This document shows positions 1 to 8,769 of a DNA stretch of 64,000 nucleotides, piece by piece. Numbering within the stretch: the stretch's first letter is position 1; the number at the start of each line of letters is the position of its first letter. The stretch is from Rhizobium sp. BT03 (GTDB lineage Bacteria; Pseudomonadota; Alphaproteobacteria; Rhizobiales; Rhizobiaceae). The translations under genes were made by a program, and so were the position numbers. The notes beneath the pieces are model-generated. The model was not told where the DNA came from. It saw nothing but the letters and a program-made list of their open reading frames with translations, and searched no databases. The stretch is from contig NZ_CP125640.1 in the NCBI RefSeq assembly GCF_030053155.1, forward strand, positions 434,001 to 498,000, in the 5' to 3' direction.

Positions 1-85
1 CGGGCAAGCCGGCCGTCTCGTTGCCGGAACGCCGCTCGAAGCGCCGACCCCGGTCTTCCCGCGCTACGTCGCTCCGGAGGCTTGA
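1..85 (+). CDS. metG: Methionyl-tRNA synthetase, C-terminal end (partial)
   Basis: The window opens inside a reading frame that starts at base 2, reads 27 sense codons ending FPRYVAPEA and stops at TGA 83-85. No domain is visible in so short a piece. It is assigned to metG because metG precedes tatD and the PhnP-like hydrolase in many alphaproteobacteria, and because the stop lies four bases before the tatD start, as expected for coupled genes. The assignment is mainly contextual. Confidence 0.55.
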   Translation, partial: GQAGRLVAGTPLEAPTPVFPRYVAPEA

Positions 86-89
86 GGCC

Positions 90-872
90 GTGCTAATCGA
101 TACCCATTGCCATCTGGATTTCGCCGACTTCGAGGCGGAGCGCGACGAGATCGTCGCGCGTGCTCATCAGGCCGGTGTCAGGCAGATGGTGACGATCTCG
201 ACGCGGGTGCGTAAGCTCGATGGGCTGCTTGAAATCACCGAGAAATATCCCTCGGTCTTCTGCTCGGTCGGTACGCATCCGAACAATGCCGGCGAAGAGC
301 TGGATATCCAAACGGAAGAGCTGGTGCGCCTTGCCAACGCCCATGAGAAGGTGGTGGCGATCGGCGAGGCGGGCCTCGATTATTTCTACGATACGCAGAC
401 GCCTCAGGACCAACAGACCGGCTTCCGCCGCCATATCGCGGCGGCGCGCGCCACACAGCTGCCGCTCGTCATCCACAGCCGCAGCGCCGATGAGGACATG
501 GCCGCGATCCTAACCGAGGAAACGGGGAAGGGGGCCTTCCCCTTCATCCTGCACTGCTTCTCGGCCGGCCCGGAACTGGCACGGACCGGCGTCGAACTCG
601 GCGGCTACGTTTCTTTCTCGGGCATCCTGACCTTCCCGAAGTCGGAAGAGCTGCGCGAAATCGCCAAGACCATCCCTCAGGATAGGCTGCTGGTGGAAAC
701 CGATGCGCCGTATCTGGCGCCGAAGCGTTGGCGCGGCAAGCGCAACGAACCGTCCTATGTCGTCAACACCGCCGAGGTGCTCGCCGAGACGATCGGCCTT
801 TCCTACGCGGAGGTTGCGCGGATCACGACGGAGAACGCATTGCGCCTGTTTACGAAGATGCCGAGGGTCTGA
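90..872 (+). CDS. tatD: TatD family metal-dependent hydrolase (DNase)
   Basis: 260-residue TIM-barrel amidohydrolase of the TatD family, cytoplasmic 3'-5' exonucleases and deoxyribonucleases linked to DNA repair and protein quality control. The metal-binding signature DTHCHLD is at the very N-terminus, followed by the GEAGLDY, HSR, HCFSAG and ETDAPYLAP motifs in family order. The start is the GTG at 90, because DTHCHLD begins three codons later as in other TatD proteins and a GGAGG lies at 76-80. A longer frame from an ATG at 21 runs back over the metG end and adds a basic, non-conserved leader, so it was rejected. It sits four bases after metG and five bases before the next gene, so the three are probably cotranscribed. 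Confidence 0.93.
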   Translation: MLIDTHCHLDFADFEAERDEIVARAHQAGVRQMVTISTRVRKLDGLLEITEKYPSVFCSVGTHPNNAGEELDIQTEELVRLANAHEKVVAIGEAGLDYFYDTQTPQDQQTGFRRHIAAARATQLPLVIHSRSADEDMAAILTEETGKGAFPFILHCFSAGPELARTGVELGGYVSFSGILTFPKSEELREIAKTIPQDRLLVETDAPYLAPKRWRGKRNEPSYVVNTAEVLAETIGLSYAEVARITTENALRLFTKMPRV

Positions 873-876
873 GAGC

Positions 877-1701
877 GTGCTCTACCGGCGGCGCTTCACC
901 ATTCTCGGCTGTTCGTCGTCACCCGGCGTGCCGCGCATTACCGGCGACTGGGGCGCCTGCAATCCCGACAATCCGAAGAACCGGCGCACCCGTGCCGCCT
1001 TCATGGTGCAGCAATTTGCGCCGGACGGCGGTGTCACCACCGTCGTTATCGACACCGGGCCGGATTTTCGCGAACAGATGATCAGGGCAGGGGCCGACCA
1101 TGTCGATGCCGTGCTCTACAGCCATCCGCATGCCGATCATATTCATGGCATCGACGATCTGCGCGGCTATTTTCACAACACCCGCCGCCGGGTGCCGATC
1201 TTTGCCGACCAATATACGATGGACAGGCTGCGGGAAGCCTTCGGCTATTGCCTGGAAACGCCGCCGGGCAGCAATTATCCGCCGATCGTGCTGCCTGTTG
1301 TCATCGAAAACCTCGACGAAGCCGTCGAAATCCGCGGCCCCGGCGGCAAGATACAGTTTCATCCGCATATTCAGCAGCACGGCGATATCCATTCGCTCGG
1401 CTTTCGCATCGGCGATGTGGCTTATTGCAGCGATATCAGCGACTTCCCGCCTCAGACCGTCGACAAGCTTCAGAACCTCGATGTGCTGATCATCGACGCG
1501 CTGCAATATACCTATCATCCGAGCCATCTGTCGCTGGAACAGTCGCTCGACTGGATCGGCCGGCTGAAGCCGAAACGGGCAATCCTCACGCATATGCACA
1601 CGCCGCTCGACTACGACGTGGTGATGGCTGAGACGCCGGACCATGTGGTGCCGGCCTATGATCAGATGAGTTTCGAAACCGAGGTCAGGATCGGGGCTTG
1701 A
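877..1701 (+). CDS. PhnP-like metallo-beta-lactamase-fold hydrolase
   Basis: 274-residue MBL-fold protein. The metal motif HPHADH is present, preceded by DTGPDFREQ and an N-terminal GCSSSPGVPR stretch typical of the PhnP / phosphoribosyl cyclic phosphodiesterase group. Later ligands appear in YCSDIS and LTHMHTPLDY. Family members hydrolyse cyclic phosphodiesters; the substrate here cannot be read from the sequence. The GTG at 877 was chosen because the conserved strand begins right after it and it lies four bases past the tatD stop. The tatD-MBL pairing is common in rhizobia. It could equally be an MBL hydrolase of unknown role. Confidence 0.88.
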   Translation: MLYRRRFTILGCSSSPGVPRITGDWGACNPDNPKNRRTRAAFMVQQFAPDGGVTTVVIDTGPDFREQMIRAGADHVDAVLYSHPHADHIHGIDDLRGYFHNTRRRVPIFADQYTMDRLREAFGYCLETPPGSNYPPIVLPVVIENLDEAVEIRGPGGKIQFHPHIQQHGDIHSLGFRIGDVAYCSDISDFPPQTVDKLQNLDVLIIDALQYTYHPSHLSLEQSLDWIGRLKPKRAILTHMHTPLDYDVVMAETPDHVVPAYDQMSFETEVRIGA

Positions 1702-1712
1702 GCCCCGACCTC
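1681..1712 (+). terminator. Bulged hairpin over the hydrolase stop codon
   Basis: TCGGGGCT at 1691-1698 pairs with AGCCCCGA at 1701-1708, and GAGGTC at 1681 extends the stem to CCTC at 1709 across a four-base bulge. The stop codon is inside the loop. There is no T-run, so it may only stabilise or weakly terminate the convergent transcripts of the hydrolase and the TerC gene. Confidence 0.35.
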
Positions 1713-1734
1713 AGAGCATGTTCGGGCCTGATCA

Positions 1735-2340
1735 CTACATGTAGGGCATAACCTCAACGGCGCCGCGATAGATCATGTCGAGCGAGACGTAGAGGATGAT
1801 CAGCAAGCCGACATAGGCGATCCAGCGATGGTCGTGGAGCAACCGGGCGATCAGGTTGGCGGCGATGCCCATCAGCGCGATCGACAGGGCAAGACCGATG
1901 ATCAGCACGCTCGGATGTTCGCGCGCGGCACCGGCCACGGCGAGCACGTTGTCGAGCGACATCGAGACGTCGGCGATGACGATCTGGGTCGCCGCCTGGA
2001 AAAAGGTCTTTTTCGGCGCGCCTTCGGCGCCGGCCGCTTCGTGGTTCTCGCCATGGCCGGCGCGAAGCTCGCGCCACATCTTCCAGCAGACCCAGAGGAG
2101 CAGAAGTCCGCCGGCCAACAGCAGACCGACGATCGCCAGCAGATAGACCGCAACGCTGGCAAAGAGAATGCGCAGGACGGTCGCGGCCACGATGCCGACG
2201 ACGATCGCTTTTCGGCGTTGGGTGGCCTCGAGGCCGGCAGCGGCAAGACCGATAACCACGGCGTTGTCGCCGGCGAGAACGAGGTCGATAGCAATGACCT
2301 GCAGCAAAGCCGTCAGACCGGCTGCCGTAAAGATGTCCAT
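1735..2340 (-). CDS. TerC/YjbE family integral membrane protein
   Basis: 201-residue membrane protein with about seven hydrophobic segments. It carries the two TerC signatures, DLVLAGDNAVVIG near the N-terminus and DVSMSLDNVLAVAG in the middle, whose acidic residues lie inside membrane helices. TerC-family proteins are linked to metal (notably manganese) efflux or loading of exported metalloproteins and to tellurite resistance; the YjbE subgroup is poorly characterised. The ATG at 2340 gives MDIFTAAG directly before the first helix and has GGGGAT upstream; an in-frame start at 2397 would add a non-conserved leader. It is convergent with the hydrolase gene. No yybP-ykoY type riboswitch was recognised upstream. 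Confidence 0.88.
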   Translation of the reverse strand: MDIFTAAGLTALLQVIAIDLVLAGDNAVVIGLAAAGLEATQRRKAIVVGIVAATVLRILFASVAVYLLAIVGLLLAGGLLLLWVCWKMWRELRAGHGENHEAAGAEGAPKKTFFQAATQIVIADVSMSLDNVLAVAGAAREHPSVLIIGLALSIALMGIAANLIARLLHDHRWIAYVGLLIILYVSLDMIYRGAVEVMPYM

Positions 2341-2538
2341 ATGAAATATCCCCAATGCGTCAACAGCCGTGCTAGCGTCTCGAAGGTTTGACGTCAACCG
2401 CTACGGCGCTTTGAATTGCGGTGACGCCGGACAATGGTCCTCGATACCAAAACGTTCCTCATTTCGATGTCGGAGAGCTGCAAATGCCGGGGCGGGCAGT
2501 GCGGCTGATGCCGCCGGTATCTCCCGCGCATCGGCTTG

Positions 2539-2563
2539 GAACATTCCTCTCGCCCACCTGTTT
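2539..2563 (+). promoter_or_regulatory. Probable EcfG general-stress promoter (imperfect)
   Basis: GGAAC at 2539-2543, a 16-base spacer, then TGTT at 2560-2563. The consensus for the alphaproteobacterial general stress sigma factor EcfG is GGAAC-N16/17-CGTT, so only the first base of the -10 element differs. It lies 63 bases before the start of the stress-type protein gene at 2627, which fits that product. Confidence 0.45.
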
Positions 2564-2626
2564 TTCTGATCAGGAAACCAGCCGGCGGATCGACGGCGTG
2601 GGTCTATGCATCGAGAGGAGATTCCC

Positions 2627-3292
2627 ATGAGCAGCATTTACAACGATACCAATCCGGCCTTCTCGGGCCCGATAGGGGGCAGCAGCCTCACCGCATTTTT
2701 CGACAGCCGGTCGGAAGCCGAATCCGCCGTCTCCCGTCTCGAAGACGCCGGCGTGCCGGTCGCGAGAATCCGGTTGATGCCCGGATATGAGGCGGATGGA
2801 AAAACCGCCGGCGCGATGAGCGACGACCGCAGCGGCTTCTTCGACGCGCTGGCCGACTTCTTCTTCCCCGATGAGGATCGTGCTGTTTACGCAGAGGGGC
2901 TGCGGCGAGGTGGATTCCTCGTCCAGGTCAATGATATCGATGACGCGCTCTATGAGACCGTCCACGATATTCTGGACGACGAGGGCAGCATCGATATGGA
3001 TGAACGGGCAGACCTCTGGTCGTTGGAGGACAGGCAGCAAGGCGCATCCAATACCGGTTTTGCCGGCCAATCGTCCGGCGGCAAAGCGTCGGAAGACCTC
3101 GCTGTGTCCGAAAGCGCATTCGACGATACGCGCCCCGTGGCGATGCGGGACACCACACATGGAAGCGCCACTGTGCGGGCCTACACCTATAGCGCCAGCG
3201 GTGCTTCGTCATCGGACGATGCCAATCGCCAATCGCAGAACCAGTCGCAAGACGGATTCCGGCGGAGCCAGAGTTTCCGGCGCGACCACTGA
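2627..3292 (+). CDS. General-stress-type protein (YflT/17M-like N-terminal domain)
   Basis: 221 residues, no signal peptide. Residues about 18-60 (TAFFDSRSEAESAVSRLEDA, then GVPVARIRLMPG) match the pattern of the heat-induced stress / general stress protein 17M domain. An acidic middle includes DALADFFFPDEDRAVYAEGL and LVQVNDIDDAL, followed by a low-complexity Ser/Gln-rich tail. The ATG at 2627 follows GAGAGGAG at 2613-2620; an in-frame ATG at 2606 has no ribosome site. The EcfG-like promoter upstream supports a stress role. The molecular function is unknown. Confidence 0.75.
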   Translation: MSSIYNDTNPAFSGPIGGSSLTAFFDSRSEAESAVSRLEDAGVPVARIRLMPGYEADGKTAGAMSDDRSGFFDALADFFFPDEDRAVYAEGLRRGGFLVQVNDIDDALYETVHDILDDEGSIDMDERADLWSLEDRQQGASNTGFAGQSSGGKASEDLAVSESAFDDTRPVAMRDTTHGSATVRAYTYSASGASSSDDANRQSQNQSQDGFRRSQSFRRDH

Positions 3293-3370
3293 TCCGCTGA
3301 CGTGCATTGGAGGGTCCGGCCGCGACGCCGGGCCTTCATCTCATCTCGCTTGTTATTCGAGGATATGTCC

Positions 3371-3748
3371 ATGCAATCATCCATCAATCGCGACGGCCGT
3401 CTTCCCGACCCCGATGAACTGATCGCGGAGGGTGAACCGCCTTTTGCCGACGCTGCCCCGCAGACCGCACGTGAAAAAGCCGACCAGGATCTGAACGCCC
3501 TGCAACAGGAGTTGAGGCTGCTGAAGGCCCGCATAGGCGTGCTGCGCGAGGACGCCGAGGCGGCGCTGAAAGCCAAGGCCGCATCGGTCGATGCAAGCGC
3601 CCATGTCCAACTCGGCAGCTATCCCTGGGCGAAGCTTGCCGCGGCGATCTGCGCAACCTTCATCGCAGCCAGGCTGGTTCGAAATGTTCCGCTGGGGCTC
3701 ATGCTTGCCGGATATGCCGGTCATCTCTCCGAGGCGAGACGGCTGTGA
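3371..3748 (+). CDS. Small membrane-anchored coiled-coil protein, unknown function
   Basis: 125 residues. An acidic N-terminus is followed by a predicted coiled coil (DLNALQQELRLLKARIGVL then EDAEAALKAK) and one C-terminal hydrophobic segment (LAAAICATFIAARLV). This resembles the ElaB/DUF883 layout of coil plus C-terminal anchor, but no family motif was recognised. The ATG at 3371 is preferred over the ATG at 3365 because GAGGA at 3359-3363 sits seven bases before the former and almost touches the latter. It is 78 bases after the stress-type gene and may be cotranscribed with it. Confidence 0.65.
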   Translation: MQSSINRDGRLPDPDELIAEGEPPFADAAPQTAREKADQDLNALQQELRLLKARIGVLREDAEAALKAKAASVDASAHVQLGSYPWAKLAAAICATFIAARLVRNVPLGLMLAGYAGHLSEARRL

Positions 3749-3809
3749 CCGGCTGGCCGGGAATCGCGGGATATGAGCCGGCGCGTCGACCTCACGGCGT
3801 GGAAGGAAA

Positions 3810-4331
3810 TCAATGAACCGGCGCGATGTCGGAAGGCATCGCCGTGGCAAGCTCTTTTAGAATCGCTTCAAGCGCATCGGCCGTCGTCTGCAGGCCGGAT
3901 GACTTCGCAATTTTCAGTGCCGCCCTGCAGTGAGCAGACAATTCGTCTTGCTGGCTCTGATCATTCGTCGGAAATACGATGCCCGCATAGTGCGACGGGT
4001 TTCCGGCTTCGTCCCTGAAGCAGCGGCCAAAGGCAGCCACGGCCACCACTTGCCCGCTTCGATCAAATACCCGGTAGTCATGGCGATAGGGATTTCCCGT
4101 GATCACCGAGTCTGAAATCGCCTTGGCCACGGACGGCTTGTCGTCCGGGTGGATCCGGTCGAGGTATTTTATAATCGGCAGCCCCGCGATGGTCTGCGCC
4201 GGCTCAAGCCCAAAAAGCATTGCCAGCGCCGAATCCGCATAAACCGTGTCGGTCGCCAAATCCCACGTGAAGATACCAGGCTCCTCGGACAGAAATTCGG
4301 GCGTTCCAAAAGCTCCGTTGACAAGGTTCAT
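3810..4331 (-). CDS. PAS-domain protein
   Basis: 173 residues with a single PAS fold of the PAS_3 type: EPGIFTWDLATDTVYADSAL at the start, then LDRIHPDDKPSV, the usual helix after the PAS core, and YRVFDRSGQVVAVAAFGRCF. The C-terminal 45 residues are helical and contain no kinase, cyclase or DNA-binding domain, so it probably senses or relays by protein contact. The ATG at 4331 was chosen because the longer frame to 4511 adds 60 basic, non-conserved residues. It is convergent with the membrane-anchored protein gene and divergent from the MscS-type channel gene. Confidence 0.75.
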   Translation of the reverse strand: MNLVNGAFGTPEFLSEEPGIFTWDLATDTVYADSALAMLFGLEPAQTIAGLPIIKYLDRIHPDDKPSVAKAISDSVITGNPYRHDYRVFDRSGQVVAVAAFGRCFRDEAGNPSHYAGIVFPTNDQSQQDELSAHCRAALKIAKSSGLQTTADALEAILKELATAMPSDIAPVH

Positions 4332-4651
4332 TTTGCATCCCCAGTCTGAGCGCCAATGCCGCGGGTTACCCCCCGTCACCCGGCTCTCGATGCATGACAG
4401 GGCGATCGACCATTTCGCCCCAGATCTTAGTCTCGTTTCGACCGGACGCAATATCGACGTTGTTGATCTCCGCACCCAGTGAGGCAATGCGCGGGCGGGG
4501 AGGCGATGCACGGGCAGGGAGCATGGCGGCAGGGATTCTATCGGCGTCCGCCAGACAGTCGTCGATTGACGTTGATCGTGCGACCCTTCACAAAGTGCGA
4601 CGCTTTATCGGCCGGCAATAGCGACGACAACTTTTCGGGGACCACGGGTAC
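4332..4651. other. Intergenic region between PAS and MscS genes
   Basis: This 320-base divergent region must hold the promoters of both flanking genes. Short open frames occur on the plus strand but none has a convincing ribosome site or protein-like composition. No EcfG, LexA or sigma-54 type element, and no strong hairpin, was found. Confidence 0.5.
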
Positions 4652-6802
4652 ATGTGCACCAACGACGACCGTCTTTCCCTCCGCAAAATTTCCCTATTCC
4701 TGACTGCTGTATTTTCGGCGCTTCTGATCTGGAGCGTAGATTCCACCGGAGCCGCCGAATCGACCAATCCGTCCGCACCAATCCGGGTTATCATCGAACT
4801 GCCGAACGATGAATCAGGACGCGCGCTGGTCGATCGGATCATTCCCGGCAATCGGGAACCGGCGCAGCCGGCAGCGGCCCCGCAGGAGGCGCCGCCGCCG
4901 TCGATTGCCACCTCACTACAGGATTTGCGCCAGAGGTTGCTGACGCTCGTCGATGCAGTCCCGACCCTTCCTGGGCAGATCCGGGCGGCGGTGCGGACCT
5001 TCCAAGCGGATAATCATATCGATCCCGTCGGCCTGATCTTGGCGGTCACACTCTTCGTAGCAGGCGGATTCGCTGCGCAGCGCCTTGCCTGGTGGTCCGG
5101 GCGAGGGCTTCTTCATTTTGTGCTGACCGCGCCTGCCGACACCGTCCGGCAGCGGATCAAGCTGCATGCGAGCCGACTTGCAATGGGCCTTCTCGCATTG
5201 GTCGGCTACCTGATCGGAAGCCTCGGCGCGTTTATCCTCTTTCCATGGCCGGCTGTCTTTCGCGATATTGCGCTCATTCTGCTGTCCGCGGCGCTGATGG
5301 TGCGCCTCGGCGTGCTTGTGGGCCGCATTGTCATCGCGCCCGGCGCCCGATTGCCGCATATGCGGCTGCTGACGCTTGTCACCTCGCTTGCCTGGTTCTG
5401 GTACCACTGGCTTCTCGCAATCGTCGCCATGCTGGCGGCTGGCTGGGCCATCATCGAAGTGTGCCAGACCATCGGGGCTTCACCCATCCTGGTCGATCTC
5501 TTTACCGCGGCGTGGCTCGGTGTCGTTTCAATCACGCTGATCGCCATGATCTGGCTGCGGCATTTTCGTTCTGATGGGCTGCCGGTGAACCGGCTGGTCT
5601 GTGTCGGCTTCAGCGCGAGCATCGTGCTGTCGTGGCTGTTTTGGGTGTCCGGGCTCCGGGGAGCATTCTGGACATTGATCGTCATGACGCTTCTGCCGCT
5701 GACCGTTTCCGTGGCTCGGGATATCATCGGTCGCATCATTCGGTCCGGCGGCGAGCACGTTGTCGAAGATCCGGCCATCGTCGGATGGTCTGTTGTCATC
5801 ATGCAAACGCTGCGCAATGGCCTGATCGTGGTCGCCGCGCTGCTCATTGCCCGTTCGTGGAATGTCAATCTCAGTGATCTTGCCGCAGCCGAGACAGTGA
5901 CCACACGTTTGATCCGCGCAGGAATCCGCATCGTTATCGTGCTGCTGGTGACCGACGTCATCTGGAAGCTCGCAAGCACGCTGATCGACAGTCAGATGGC
6001 ACTGGCGTCGAGAAGTGCGCAGATGGGGCATCAGGACGGACCCGACGCGCGCCGGCGTCAGCGGTTGAATACGCTGCTGCCCATCCTTCGCAATGTGCTG
6101 TTTCTGGCGATCGGGGCTGTCGGCTTCCTGATGATCCTGGATGCCGTCGGCATTCAGATCGGACCGCTGCTGGCGGGCGCCGGCGTCGTCGGCATTGCCG
6201 TCGGCTTCGGTGCACAAACACTCGTCAAGGACATCATCTCCGGCGTCTTTTATCTGTTCGACGATGCCTTTCGCATCGGTGAGTACATTCAGGCGGCGAA
6301 ATACAAAGGGACGGTCGAAGGTTTCTCGCTGCGATCGATCCGCCTGCGACACCATCGCGGTCCGGTCACCATCGTTCCCTTCGGCGAACTCGGCGCGGTA
6401 CAGAACCTCAGCCGCGACTGGGTGATCGACATCATTACGCTTACCCTGAACTATGACAGCGATCTTGAGGAGGTCCGCAAGACCATCAAGCGCATCGGCG
6501 TCGAGCTTCTGGAGGATGCCGAACTCGGGCCTAATATCATCGAGCCCTTGAAGATGCAGGGCATTGAGCAGATGGCCGATTACGGTGTGCAAATTCGGCT
6601 GAAGTTCATGGCCAAACCCGGCGAACAATTCGGCGTTCGCCGGAAGGCCCTTGCCATGCTCAAGAAGACATTCGCGGAAAAAGGCATCCAGTTTGCAACC
6701 CCGACTGTTCATGTTTCCAGCGGGACAGGAGACGCAACGGCTTCCGCCGCCGCGGCGGAACTGCAAAGGCCATCCAAAGTCATCCCAACACCTGAGGAAT
6801 AG
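4652..6802 (+). CDS. Large MscS-family mechanosensitive channel
   Basis: 716 residues. An N-terminal signal-like segment (about 12-35) precedes a short periplasmic stretch, then roughly ten membrane helices between residues 125 and 540. The MscS core is C-terminal: the pore-lining helix reads LLAGAGVVGIAVGFGAQ and leads to LVKDIISGVFYLFDD, followed by the beta domain (TVEGFSLRSIRLR, TIVPFGELGAV) and the alpha/beta cytoplasmic domain. Such extended MscS proteins (YbiO/MscM-like) sit in the inner membrane and release solutes on hypo-osmotic shock. The family is several times longer than E. coli MscS because of the extra N-terminal helices. It is the last gene before the insertion sequence. Confidence 0.88.
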   Translation: MCTNDDRLSLRKISLFLTAVFSALLIWSVDSTGAAESTNPSAPIRVIIELPNDESGRALVDRIIPGNREPAQPAAAPQEAPPPSIATSLQDLRQRLLTLVDAVPTLPGQIRAAVRTFQADNHIDPVGLILAVTLFVAGGFAAQRLAWWSGRGLLHFVLTAPADTVRQRIKLHASRLAMGLLALVGYLIGSLGAFILFPWPAVFRDIALILLSAALMVRLGVLVGRIVIAPGARLPHMRLLTLVTSLAWFWYHWLLAIVAMLAAGWAIIEVCQTIGASPILVDLFTAAWLGVVSITLIAMIWLRHFRSDGLPVNRLVCVGFSASIVLSWLFWVSGLRGAFWTLIVMTLLPLTVSVARDIIGRIIRSGGEHVVEDPAIVGWSVVIMQTLRNGLIVVAALLIARSWNVNLSDLAAAETVTTRLIRAGIRIVIVLLVTDVIWKLASTLIDSQMALASRSAQMGHQDGPDARRRQRLNTLLPILRNVLFLAIGAVGFLMILDAVGIQIGPLLAGAGVVGIAVGFGAQTLVKDIISGVFYLFDDAFRIGEYIQAAKYKGTVEGFSLRSIRLRHHRGPVTIVPFGELGAVQNLSRDWVIDIITLTLNYDSDLEEVRKTIKRIGVELLEDAELGPNIIEPLKMQGIEQMADYGVQIRLKFMAKPGEQFGVRRKALAMLKKTFAEKGIQFATPTVHVSSGTGDATASAAAAELQRPSKVIPTPEE

Positions 6803-6923
6803 CAAGGGCGAGTGCAGGCGATTTCGGCTTGAAAAGAGTGGGGCTATCAGGCGGACGGACAGTATGCCGTTGTAATCAAACGACATATTCTAGTTCCATA
6901 ATCTATCTTATGCGACACCGTAG

Positions 6924-6972
6924 TGTAGCCGCAAAGTTGAAGTGTCCTGTTTCTGCAAAGTTGGAATGTCAC
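6924..6972 (+). repeat. Left terminal inverted repeat of the IS
   Basis: Begins TGTAGCCGC and ends GGAATGTCAC. It matches the reverse complement of 8504-8553 over most positions with one single-base gap. Inside it a motif of the form AAAGTTGAAGTGTC / AAAGTTGGAATGTC occurs twice, 24 bases apart, which looks like a pair of transposase binding sites. Confidence 0.75.
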
Positions 6973-7006
6973 TCTCCCCGCGTTTGATGGCGCGGGAGAC
7001 AAGCGG

Positions 7007-8380
7007 ATGGGACTGATTGCGATGAGCGAGCGTGACCTGCAGCGGATCGAGGTTTTGTCGAAGGTTGCCGACGGGCGGATGACGATGGTGTCGGCGTCAC
7101 ATGTGCTTGCTCTCAGCGAGCGCCAGGTGCGGCGGCTGTTGGATCGCATCAGAACGACCGGTGCGGCATCGATCCGCCACAAGGCGATCGGCCGGCCGTC
7201 GAACAACCGGATCAGCGATGGTGTTCGCGATTATGCGGTGACGCTGGTTCGTGAACGTTATGCGGATTTCGGTCCGACGCTGGCGGCCGAGAAGCTTGCC
7301 GAGCGCGATGGATTGCGTGTGTCGCGCGAGACGTTGCGCGGCTGGATGACGCAGGCCGGATTGTGGCTGTCACGCAAGCAGCGGCGGACGTTTCATCAGC
7401 CGCGCTTGCGGCGCGAAGCCTATGGCGAGCTGGTGCAGATCGACGGGTCCGAGCATCGCTGGTTCGAGGATCGTGGAGATCCGTGCTCGCTCCTGGTGTT
7501 TGTCGACGATGCGACGGGCCGGTTGATGCAGTTGCGGTTCGTGCGCTCGGAAAGCGCCTTCAGCTATTTCGACGCACTTGAGCTTTATCTGAAGCAGCAC
7601 GGGGCGCCGATCGCCTTTTATTCCGACAAGCACTCGGTCTTCCGGGTGACGAAGAAGGAGGCCAAGGGTGGTCAGGGCATGACCTAGTTCGGACGGGCAC
7701 TCTCGGAGCTAAATATCGAGATTCTCTGTGCAAACTCCAGCCAGGCCAAAGGCCGTGTCGAGCGGATGAACCGGACGCTGCAGGATCGTCTGGTCAAGGA
7801 ATTGCGACTGGCAGGCATCGACACCATGGAGGCAGGCAATGCGTTTCTGCCGGGCTTCATGGTGGACTACAATGGGCGGTTTGCGATTGTCCCTGCCCGA
7901 TCCGATGACCTGCACCGGCCGGTAAATCTTGCACCGGATCGGTTGAAGGAGATCCTGTGCAAACGCGAGCAGCGCTATGTCGGGTCGCAGCTGACGTTTT
8001 CGTTCGAGCGTAAGCGGATCATGCTGGAGGAGAGCGACGTGACGCGCGGATTGGCCGGCCGCTATGTCGAGACCTATGCCTATGCCGATGGCCGCCTCGA
8101 TGTACGATGGAAGGGACATTCCCTGCCCTACAAAACCTTCGACAAGGACCAGCGGGTGACGCATGCGGCGATCACCGAGAACAAACGGCTCGGCGACGTT
8201 CTGACTTATATCAAGGAGCGTCAGGAGCAGCCGTCGAAGCCGGTGGTGATGACCAACAGCGAGAAGAACGGCTATGTGCGACGTGCTCACGGTCCGGGGC
8301 GACGGAAGGATTTTACGAACGATCCGGCCGTCATCGAACGCCATAAAGCTGCGCTGGCAAAGCGCGATGCTGCCGAGTGA
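7007..8380 (+). pseudogene. ISNCY-family transposase with in-frame amber codon
   Basis: A single 458-codon frame with a TAG at 7685-7687 (codon 227). Reading continues in the same frame to 8380, and a one-base change from CAG (Gln) would restore 457 residues. The N-terminal part holds a helix-turn-helix (SASHVLALSERQVRRLLDRI). The DDE catalytic residues are visible: D146 in QIDGSEHRWFED, D207 in FYSDKHSVFR and E252 in AKGRVERMNR. The stop falls between the second Asp and the Glu, so the 226-residue product lacks the third catalytic acid. There is no other damage, so inactivation looks recent. Alternatives are a sequencing error or suppression. Confidence 0.85.
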
Positions 8381-8429
8381 GGCGTCGATCGCATCGTCTT
8401 AAAGCTAAAGCCGATGGTGCCACAAACCC

Positions 8430-8480
8430 GCCCCGATCTGATCTTGCAACCCGGACCAGCCGCTCAGATCGGGGCTGGTC
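8430..8480 (+). terminator. Stem-loop downstream of the transposase
   Basis: GCCCCGATCTG at 8430-8440 is perfectly complementary to CAGATCGGGGC at 8465-8475, and a competing stem pairs GACCAGCC at 8454-8461 with GGCTGGTC at 8473-8480. Two mutually exclusive hairpins lie just after the transposase stop. There is no T-run, so termination is uncertain. Confidence 0.35.
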
Positions 8481-8503
8481 GGCCTGCCGTGCGGCTGCCG
8501 CCA

Positions 8504-8553
8504 GTGACATTTCTACTTTGCGCAACCGCGGACATTTCAACCTGACCGCCACA
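8504..8553 (-). repeat. Right terminal inverted repeat of the IS
   Basis: Read on the minus strand it starts TGTGGCGGTC and ends GAAATGTCAC, matching the left repeat at 6924-6972. Its outer edge overlaps a small hairpin, CCACAT at 8549-8554 with ATGTGG at 8562-8567, that extends outside the element. Confidence 0.75.
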
Positions 8554-8769
8554 TTGATTTGATGTGGGTACATTCTATTTCCAAGTGCGACATGCCAGAA
8601 AAAACAATGGCTTCCCTTTGGAGATTTTGGAATGTCCCGATGCAATCTCCAACCGACCGTGGCCGATCGCCCTCGCCTGCATCGGCTTTTCTCGCAGGCT
8701 GGCCGGTTTAGCGTTGCCTTAAAGAAACTGTGCAAGGATGCAGGCGTATCCATCCATGCCGGAAACCTG

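Larger units (their letters stand above)
6924..8553 (+). mobile_element. ISNCY-type insertion sequence with broken transposase
   Basis: About 1.63 kb, bounded by 49/50-bp imperfect inverted repeats and carrying one transposase gene. It lies between the MscS-type gene and the CHASE-GGDEF-EAL gene and interrupts neither visible frame. No target-site duplication is evident directly outside the repeats, so the exact ends could be a few bases out or the flanks have drifted. The element is probably immobile unless it is helped in trans or the amber codon is suppressed. Confidence 0.8.

Noticed and set aside
4394..4621. Short plus-strand frames in the PAS-MscS gap
   Set aside because: No ribosome site, Arg/Ser-rich composition and several overlapping alternatives.
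6911..8592. TGCGACA on both sides of the IS (6911-6917 and 8586-8592) as a target-site duplication
   Set aside because: The copies are not adjacent to the terminal repeats and the bases between do not continue the inverted repeat, so the match is probably chance.
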